Positions 16,780 through 23,033 of a stretch of 26,930 bases of DNA are shown here, piece by piece. A program made the translations under genes and the position numbers. The notes beneath the pieces were generated by a model. The model was not told the DNA's origin, did no database searches, and saw only the letters and a list, made by a program, of their open reading frames with translations. This DNA is from Tritrichomonas musculus (lineage: Eukaryota; Parabasalia; Tritrichomonadida; Tritrichomonadidae). Each line of letters starts with the position of its first letter. Within the stretch, counting starts at the first letter, position 1. The DNA lies in the NCBI GenBank assembly GCA_039105265.1, contig JAPFFF010000308.1, positions 1 through 26,930 of the forward strand, written 5' to 3'.

Positions 16780-19700
16780 ATGGACGAGACGACAACAAAA
16801 TTCATTGGAGACATACAATTTAAGGTAGGAGATGCTACTAGGAAAGCAAGTGAATTATTAACGCTGAGTGATTTGGATGGATATGTACAGACAGGGCATT
16901 TATTTAATGAAGTAGAGGGTATACCAGAATTTAATATCAAAAATAATAATATACAATACGAGTCATTTGAGTCATCAACAACAACCTACCATATCCTAAA
17001 GATTGTTAACATACCAGAGGATTTCATGAATAAAGTGAAAGAAATAACAGTCCAAACTAATATCTTTAAAGTGGTTTTGAGAAAGAATATCATATATGAC
17101 ACAAATGGAAATTTAGTTAAGGAATTCTTTATTTATGCCAAAGATGGACAAGTATACTCTCCTATGATAACAAAGAGTGCAAATGGATGTTCTATAAATA
17201 ATAGCACAAATATGGGATACATCAATATAGCCTTTGATAGTGGTCTTGATTTTAATCCATATACTCTATGGATGAATGGTGAGCTGAGTATCATGAATGA
17301 GTACATAACTGATTCACTGCAAACACTGAAGACAGTCAAGTGTTCCATCATCAAAGCTGATAATGCATTGAAACTACATAAGAGTGATGTATTGTATCTT
17401 TACAAACCAACTCTAACTAGCGAAGTCCAAATGGATGATAAAAAGTATTGGCTACTACAATGGAACATAGATGATAATTATAATATACCTACAGGCTTGG
17501 AGTTTAAATTTAATGAATACTGTTTTGGTAATAAATGGTTCTTAACATGGAATGGAACAAAATGGGTAGGAGATAATATTCAAGGAAACATTAATGGAAA
17601 AATGAAAAATGCTTTGAATAAGGAGAATGAATATGGAGAAGATGGAACATATATTAGAATCAAGAGAAGTGAAAGAAATATTATGTTAATTAAAAAACCA
17701 GATGACTATTCTATAGATAACCTCTTACATTATATGATACATGGTGGAAAGTGTAAAGTAGAGAACAAACTAAAACTAAAGACGGGTGAGATAGAAGACT
17801 TTTCCAAATATGGATTAGGCTATCAAACCAGTAATGGGGGAATAAATATTTATGGATATGATATTGAAGCCATAAGATGCTATAAGACAAATGGTACAGG
17901 AAGTGATTTAGATATTAATCTTGTAGAAGAATTCTATCTTGATATAACTTTAGATGGAGAAATAAAGGCAAACAGATTCTCAATGAGACCAACTGGAAAA
18001 ATATTTGACCCCAAGAGTGATAAGAAATGGTATTTTATTCATGGCCTATTAGATTCATGTGAACAGGTAGAATATTGTTATGTTTCATCAACCCCTAATG
18101 ACTCACGAAATATTAAAATCTATTTGTTTGATGAATATGTTGACCCGATAGATGAAGTTAATTGGGACCCTACTACTAACCCCTTCGAATATATTATTAG
18201 ACAACAATTTTATGAAGTGTATCCCAATCCTAATGCAGCAACTACCTTGTATACAGATTACAACATTACTAGTTCCAAAATCATTACTGCTGATAATATT
18301 ACAACCATGAGAAGTGATTTAAATATGGTAACTAACAATGTAGATGTGATTAGCTATGATGTCCAAGAAATGAACACAACAATAGAAAGCCTAAAAGGAA
18401 GAGTATCAAGAACAGAAACAGTAACTCAGCATCTAGAAGAAGATGTTGATAATTTAAGAATTGTTTCATGGACTGCTTTAGCATTTGGTGTCGCAGGTAC
18501 AGTCGGTTCAATAGGTTCTATAGGTATGCAATTAGCTCCAGAAGGTATTAGTTTTGCAACTGGGAATGGGGGAGGATTCCTTAAAAGATTGTTCTCACGT
18601 AAATCAACAAAAGGATTGAGCGATATAGTTAGAAATGCTATTAATTTCATGTCTGGGACCGTCGCTAGGTCTATCACAAAAGACATTACTCCAATAATAA
18701 CCTGGTGTGAGGAAGAATATAAACAACTAGAAGAATTACCTTATACAGATGAGAATGATAACCCAGATACAGGAACCTTAACATTAAGTGGTGCCATGGA
18801 TATTAGCAATATGTTCAGGGAATCCCTCAAGCCTGCATTTAAATTACTCGCCGAGAAGGTTAATGAGCTAGAGGCGGAGTTTGGTTATTACCCTACATTG
18901 GATGAAGTAGTTCAAAAGACAGATTTGGTTAGAGATGACATAATAGATGTTGTTGGTAAATATGTTAATAGCGAGGTTCATTTGGAAGCAGAAGATGTTA
19001 TCACAGATGGAACAATCAAAGTACGATTTTTGGTGCAAAAAGTTAGTGAATACAATGATGTTGATTATGAAGAGAATATAGTTATTATTAATATTACTGG
19101 TGGAACAATTAATTACCAAGGAACAAATGATTTTCCTAGCTGCACTATGAATGACAAAACATTTGTTATATCAAACCCAAATAAACATAGGGTTGGTGGA
19201 ATACAGATTAAAGAAAATACAGCAAAAAGAAGAATGGAATTTACCCCAAATGATTTAGCCTATACTTGTGATATAGATGCTTTACATAAGAAGATAGATA
19301 CATTACATGAGCAGATAGAAAAGAATGATACAGCTCTAGCTACGACTTTAAATGAATTCCCAACTGTTGATGAAGTAAATGAAGCATTAGATGAATTAAA
19401 AAATAATATGGTTAATATGGATAACCTGTATACAAAAGAGGAAGCAGATAATAAATATCGAAGCAAAAATGATTTGAATTATGGCGAAGAAGATCAATTA
19501 GCATTGAAAAGTGAGATTCCACTTGTTGTTCAATCTGATGAAACTGAATGTGATGCAACAGCTGCTGTGCCATCATTAGCTTGTGTCACTAATACATATC
19601 AAACAATATTTGAAAGTAATCTAATTGATAAAAAAGTTGATTTATTATCAAAACTATTGGATTCAACTTATTATAAGAAAACAGATTGTGATGAAAAATT

Positions 19701-20670
19701 TGCATTGAAGAGTGAAATTCCTGAACCTGTTGATTTGACCAATTATGTCTCCAAAGAGGGTGATTCAACGATAAATGGGAAATTAACAATATTAGATACA
19801 AATAATACAGAATCAGATTTAAAAATCTCGTTAATAGCAGGCATAGGTACAAATGAAAATGAAGCTGCTACTTTCGGTTTTATGACTGGTTTAGGTGTTT
19901 TAGGTGTTACAGGTTGTGCAAATATTATTGGTTGGGACGCAAATCATACCATTTTTCATAATAACGTTTTTATAACATATGGTGATTTAGAAATAGATGG
20001 TGTAGATGCAGATTGTTTAAAGGTATATCAAGGAAATCCAAATTTATATGAATCAAATATAGTTCTTGGTTTGGATTCAACAAAATGTTCTAAAATAATA
20101 TATTATAATCAATACAATACTGCCCGCTGGAAAGTAATTTTGAATGATTCAATAGCATTTTCTTATGAAGTTTCTCCATCAGGAAGACTATTCGAGATTT
20201 TTGGAAATTTAGATGTCAAAGGAACTGTCAACAGTAGGGGTTCAAATACAATCACACATTATGCTCCAATTGAAGATATTATTGATGATTTTGAAATAGG
20301 AAAACCAGTATTTATTACAGGAAAAGTTTATAAAAGGATTGATAATGAATGGATTGAATCAACCGAAAAAGATTCAACAGATTGTATTTGTTCAGTGAAA
20401 ACGACAGGTACTTGGAAAGAATTTATTGGAATTTGTGTTCGAATTGACGAAGAAAATAATTCAATTACTTTTGCAAGTCATGGGGATTATTTGGTCAAAG
20501 TTGATGATTCATCAAGGTTTGAAATTGGTGATGAAATTTATATTGATGAAGATAATCAAATCAAAGTTCTTGATGAAAATACTCCAATAACATCAAAAAT
20601 AAGACGTTTAACAATTGGAATCATAACTGCAAAAATAAATGATAATATTGTTTGTGTATTCAAAGAGTAA
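16780..20670 (+). CDS. Giant fibre protein with phage-like shaft repeats and C-terminal tip
   Basis: A 1296-residue ORF, paralogous to the preceding one: LYLYKPTLTS near residue 205, and RQQFYEVYPNPN followed by TDYNITSSKIITADNITTM near 475. A hydrophobic segment lies at about 561-590. Residues 706-900 form a beta-rich domain and coiled coil that recur in element B. Then come shaft repeats of the kind seen in phage tail fibres (YTKEEADNKYRSKNDL, FALKSEIPEPVDLTNY, VSKEGDSTINGKLTI). The last 300 residues are beta-rich and end with NSITFASHGDYLVKV, a tip type I associate with fibres of large DNA viruses. It probably forms a trimeric fibre for host attachment. The stop is 10 bases before the terminal palindrome. 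Confidence 0.7.
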   Translation: MDETTTKFIGDIQFKVGDATRKASELLTLSDLDGYVQTGHLFNEVEGIPEFNIKNNNIQYESFESSTTTYHILKIVNIPEDFMNKVKEITVQTNIFKVVLRKNIIYDTNGNLVKEFFIYAKDGQVYSPMITKSANGCSINNSTNMGYINIAFDSGLDFNPYTLWMNGELSIMNEYITDSLQTLKTVKCSIIKADNALKLHKSDVLYLYKPTLTSEVQMDDKKYWLLQWNIDDNYNIPTGLEFKFNEYCFGNKWFLTWNGTKWVGDNIQGNINGKMKNALNKENEYGEDGTYIRIKRSERNIMLIKKPDDYSIDNLLHYMIHGGKCKVENKLKLKTGEIEDFSKYGLGYQTSNGGINIYGYDIEAIRCYKTNGTGSDLDINLVEEFYLDITLDGEIKANRFSMRPTGKIFDPKSDKKWYFIHGLLDSCEQVEYCYVSSTPNDSRNIKIYLFDEYVDPIDEVNWDPTTNPFEYIIRQQFYEVYPNPNAATTLYTDYNITSSKIITADNITTMRSDLNMVTNNVDVISYDVQEMNTTIESLKGRVSRTETVTQHLEEDVDNLRIVSWTALAFGVAGTVGSIGSIGMQLAPEGISFATGNGGGFLKRLFSRKSTKGLSDIVRNAINFMSGTVARSITKDITPIITWCEEEYKQLEELPYTDENDNPDTGTLTLSGAMDISNMFRESLKPAFKLLAEKVNELEAEFGYYPTLDEVVQKTDLVRDDIIDVVGKYVNSEVHLEAEDVITDGTIKVRFLVQKVSEYNDVDYEENIVIINITGGTINYQGTNDFPSCTMNDKTFVISNPNKHRVGGIQIKENTAKRRMEFTPNDLAYTCDIDALHKKIDTLHEQIEKNDTALATTLNEFPTVDEVNEALDELKNNMVNMDNLYTKEEADNKYRSKNDLNYGEEDQLALKSEIPLVVQSDETECDATAAVPSLACVTNTYQTIFESNLIDKKVDLLSKLLDSTYYKKTDCDEKFALKSEIPEPVDLTNYVSKEGDSTINGKLTILDTNNTESDLKISLIAGIGTNENEAATFGFMTGLGVLGVTGCANIIGWDANHTIFHNNVFITYGDLEIDGVDADCLKVYQGNPNLYESNIVLGLDSTKCSKIIYYNQYNTARWKVILNDSIAFSYEVSPSGRLFEIFGNLDVKGTVNSRGSNTITHYAPIEDIIDDFEIGKPVFITGKVYKRIDNEWIESTEKDSTDCICSVKTTGTWKEFIGICVRIDEENNSITFASHGDYLVKVDDSSRFEIGDEIYIDEDNQIKVLDENTPITSKIRRLTIGIITAKINDNIVCVFKE

Positions 20671-20679
20671 AAGTTCTAT

Positions 20680-21116
20680 ATCTCAATATTTTTCGGGTGT
20701 AGAATTCAAAAAACACCATTAGAAATCTCAAAAACTACTTCATACCTTGGAAATGACATTGGTGGAATAGTGAAAGTAGAGAGTGTGTACTTACGATAGG
20801 TTTTCAGAGGGTATTTGGCCGGGTAGCGAGGCCCAAGCGAAGGTGTACCTGAGCTTGGTGGCGAGCAGTGTAGGCTGGGGTGAAGAATGAATCCCAGCCT
20901 ATACTATACTACTTCAGGTACACCTTCGCTTGGGCCTCGCTACCCGGCCAAATACCCTCTGAAAACCTATCGTAAGTACACACCCTCTACTTTCACTATT
21001 CTCCCAATGTCATTTCCAAGGTATGGAGTAGTTTTTGAGCTTTCTAATGGTGTTTTTTGAATTCTACACCCGAAAATACGGTATTTCTTGTATAGGCACG
21101 ACCTCGAAATATTGAG
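20680..21116. repeat. Long terminal palindrome (inverted repeat arms 20691-20852 and 20914-21076)
   Basis: The left arm reads from TTTCGGGTGTAGAATTC to GGTGTACCTGA. The right arm is its reverse complement with only a few differences over about 162 bases. Outside the arms, TCTCAATATTT (left) pairs again with AAATATTGAG (21107-21116) after about 30 extra bases on the right. The centre (20853-20913) contains unequal bulges and a 12-bp stem-loop. This is the right terminus of element A joined to an oppositely oriented terminus. It could be a TIR pair head to head, a hairpin-type end or a concatemer junction. Confidence 0.9.
20868..20904. repeat. Hairpin at the tip of the palindrome
   Basis: GTGTAGGCTGGG (20868-20879) pairs with CCCAGCCTATAC (20893-20904), 12 base pairs with one G-T pair, around the 13-base loop GTGAAGAATGAAT. 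A diverged copy with compensated stem changes lies at 22335-22371. Confidence 0.8.
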
Positions 21117-21342
21117 TTTTGATTGAGTTAATATTTTCTCTCAAATATTTTTATGCCAGAAGTATATTTTTTTCTCTCAAATATTTTGAAAAGATTTTAT
21201 AAAAATATTCTTAAAAAGTTAACTAGACACCAAGATATTTTAATATTATTTTTCACTTTTTGAATATAAATTTTTATTATTTTATTATAAATTTTAATTA
21301 ATTTTTCAAAATTTTAGTTCCACTTTTTGAATTTAAATTTTT

Positions 21343-21397
21343 GTTGTGCTCACAAAGGTACTCAAAGGTGCACAAAAGTACTCTTGTGCGCACAAAT
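21343..21397. repeat. Cluster of GTGC(A/G)CACAAA-type short repeats with a 12-bp palindrome
   Basis: Imperfect repeats of CTCACAAAGGTA, CTCAAAGGTGCACAAAAGTA and CTCTTGTGCGCACAAA. TTGTGCGCACAA (21384-21395) is a perfect palindrome. It stands out from the surrounding AT-rich DNA. Confidence 0.5.
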
Positions 21398-21556
21398 GAA
21401 TTTCCAAAATTTTCATCAAAATTGAGAAATAAAATTTTTTCCTTTAAAATTATAATATTTGTGAAAGAAAATTTTATTAATAAATTGATAGATAAAATTT
21501 TTTATTATTTTTACAAGTTTATGGTTATAATTTATTAAAATTAATTTTTATAAAAA

Positions 21557-21626
21557 ATGTCGGACTTTCTATTTTTCGAACCATGTAACTTTCCACCAAA
21601 TTTTACCATTGAGCTATGACCCCATA
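21557..21626 (-). other. tRNA-like A-box/B-box pair (possible tRNA relic or SINE head)
   Basis: On the minus strand TAGCTCAATGGTAAAA is a good match to a tRNA D-arm/A-box, and GGTTCGAA about 35 bases later matches the T-loop/B-box. I could not build a convincing cloverleaf: the D, T and acceptor stems do not close. It is therefore a degenerate tRNA, a SINE-type promoter or coincidence. Confidence 0.3.
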
Positions 21627-21752
21627 CAAGAATATTTTTGGATGGTTTATTTTTAAAACTAAATTCTGAATATATTATTTGAGTTATTACAATATATTTC
21701 AATATTTATTTGGTTTTATATTTATTCAAAATCGAGTTTCCATCTTTGTCTA

Positions 21753-21817
21753 TGCGTGTGTCGTAATGGTTAAACTCCCTACCTAACATCCTAGGTTCGA
21801 CATATATCCGGAACGCA
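21753..21817 (+). other. tRNA-like A-box/B-box pair (possible tRNA relic or SINE head)
   Basis: TCGTAATGGTTAAA resembles a D-arm/A-box and GGTTCGACATATATCC a T-arm/B-box. TGCGT at the start pairs with ACGCA at the end. At 65 bases with a poorly paired T-arm it is not a normal tRNA gene. Confidence 0.35.
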
Positions 21818-22103
21818 TTTTTTCTGAGTTATGAGAAAGAGTGGACTTTGAGTGAAATCTGTGAAAACTTGGATTTGTGGCCAAGTTGTGAGTTGTTCGT
21901 TAACAATTATTCCGCAAACAAAAAACTTATTGAGTTAAGTTTCCATCTTCCTGATCGAGGCCATTAACTTCCCCTAGTTAACGGACGGCTCCTTTCAATA
22001 AGGATTTCATTTGGAGTAGATCTCTTTTATAAGTAATTCAGAAAAAGGCCTCTCAGGGTTGGTTTTTGCACTTCTGTTTTTATTTTTTAATATTTTTGTA
22101 AAA

Positions 22104-22334
22104 ATGTATCCAACACTTAATCCCGCAGAAGAAACAACACCTATACCAATTGAATATGCTTACTTTTTAGAAGATGGAGAACAAGACCCAAGCAAACCTA
22201 ATCGATATTACTTTAATTTTCCTCAAGAATGGTGTACTTCGAATAGAGGGGAATCAATTGTAGGCGTAAGAAGTATTTATTTAATGGCTCGAAGAAGAAA
22301 ATTAGAATTTGATTTTAGCATTCGAAGTAGTTAA
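22104..22334 (+). CDS. Small ORF, element gene fragment of unknown type
   Basis: About 76 residues from the ATG at 22104, which follows a T-rich leader (TTTTTATTTTTTAATATTTT) like those of the other element genes. The protein contains NRYYFNFPQEWC and ESIVGVRSIYLMARRRKLEF, resembling in style the strand-rich starts of viral capsid-type proteins; I cannot name a family. Its last codons run into the repeat tip that begins at 22335, so the gene touches a terminus copy. It probably belongs to a further, older element of the same kind. Confidence 0.4.
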   Translation: MYPTLNPAEETTPIPIEYAYFLEDGEQDPSKPNRYYFNFPQEWCTSNRGESIVGVRSIYLMARRRKLEFDFSIRSS

Positions 22335-22483
22335 GTATAGGCGGTGTCTCATACTTCGCCACCGCCTACACGCTTCGCCACCAAGCTCAGGTACACCCTC
22401 GCTTGGGCCTCAGCTTCCGGCCAAATACCTACTGAAAAACCTATCGTAAGTATACCCTATCTACATTAGCTAATTTCCCACCC
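22335..22483. repeat. Diverged copy of terminal tip hairpin plus arm
   Basis: GTATAGGCGGTG (22335-22346) pairs with CACCGCCTACAC (22360-22371) around a 13-base loop. It continues with CGCCACCAAGCTCAGGTACACC and CTTGGGCC...CCGGCCAAATACC...CCTATCGTAAGTA, the reverse complement of the left arm including its bulge segment. Similarity fades after about 22460. Confidence 0.8.
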
Positions 22484-22553
22484 CCGTCCCTCAAGTTCAA
22501 GTACATTGTCGTTTTTCAATATTTCTATTAATTTTTTATACAACACTATACAA

Positions 22554-22856
22554 ATGACCATACCATCAGATTTAAAGATTATGACCCAATATAAACAGTT
22601 TACTCTAAGAAATCCTATTTATACTTCTCGTGAAACCCAACAAGTTTATGATTCCTTTAAAGACATCAGGACATGTGATTCTAATGGATATGTTATAATT
22701 GAGGTTTTGGACGAAAGAAACAAATTTAGTGGTTTTAGATATGCTAAATTTAGACGTGCAGCTGTTTTGAAATACAATAATGATTATGATCGGGAAAGAG
22801 AAAAAGATGCACCACGATATAGAAAGTTTGATGAGCACCATAAGATATTTGAGTAA
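22554..22856 (+). CDS. Unrecognised 100-residue protein of element C
   Basis: I start this ORF at the ATG at 22554, which follows TTTTTTATACAACACTATACAA. The CACTATACA motif is shared with the HNH gene leader at 3439, so this start is better supported than the upstream TTG. The protein has no recognised domain. It contains YKQFTLRNPIYTSRETQQVY and ends in a charged, arginine-rich segment (DYDREREKDAPRYRKFDEHH). It lies between two terminal-repeat copies and points towards element B. Confidence 0.4.
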   Translation: MTIPSDLKIMTQYKQFTLRNPIYTSRETQQVYDSFKDIRTCDSNGYVIIEVLDERNKFSGFRYAKFRRAAVLKYNNDYDREREKDAPRYRKFDEHHKIFE

Positions 22857-22878
22857 AAAGTGTTAGTATTATTTTGTT

Positions 22879-23010
22879 TGCCAAATACCCTCTGAAAACC
22901 TATCGTAAGTACACATTCTCTATTTTCACTATTCCACCAATGTCATTTCCAAGGTATGGAGTAGTTTTTGAGCTTTCTAATGGTGTTTTTTGAATTCTAC
23001 ACCCGAAAAA
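22879..23010. repeat. Terminal repeat of element B (arm copy)
   Basis: GCCAAATACCCTCTGAAAAC through CACCCGAAAA, almost the same as the right arm at 20946-21076. It has the same orientation, leading into element B on the right. The tip half is not present here. Confidence 0.85.
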
Positions 23011-23033
23011 AATATCTATCAACTTTTTGTATT

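Larger units (their letters stand above)
1..20868 (+). mobile_element. Polinton/Maverick-type element A (left end outside window)
   Basis: Seen directly: a packaging ATPase end, a major capsid candidate, protein-primed DNA polymerase B and a penton-like candidate sit together with several small proteins and large fibre-like ORFs, and the right side ends in a long inverted repeat near 20691-21076. This gene set is that of Polintons/Mavericks and related polinton-like viruses (family knowledge). The integrase and protease expected of the family are not in the window and would lie to the left. The element looks nearly whole within the window, with perhaps one break. Close similarity of several of its proteins to those of element B on the right indicates recent activity. 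Confidence 0.85.
21117..22103. other. Gene-free AT-rich spacer, possibly host DNA or decayed element
   Basis: No convincing gene. The stretch is very AT-rich and contains short direct repeats: TTTTCTCTCAAATATTTT at about 21134 and 21170, and CACTTTTTGAAT followed by AAATTTTT at about 21253 and 21319. It also holds a G/C-richer repeat cluster at 21343-21397 and two tRNA-like box pairs. The end (about 22059-22103) is a T-rich leader of the small ORF at 22104. Whether it is host sequence between elements is not decided. Confidence 0.6.
22335..22878. mobile_element. Remnant of a third, older element terminus (element C)
   Basis: Starts with a tip hairpin and terminal arm homologous to the palindrome at 20680-21116 (22335-22483). 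It contains one small ORF (22554-22856) and ends where the terminal repeat of element B begins. The arm is visibly more diverged than the other copies, so it is older. It is clearly broken. Confidence 0.55.

Noticed and set aside
21343-21397. CRISPR-like short repeats
   Set aside because: Units are irregular in length without spacers; simple local repeats in AT-rich eukaryotic DNA.
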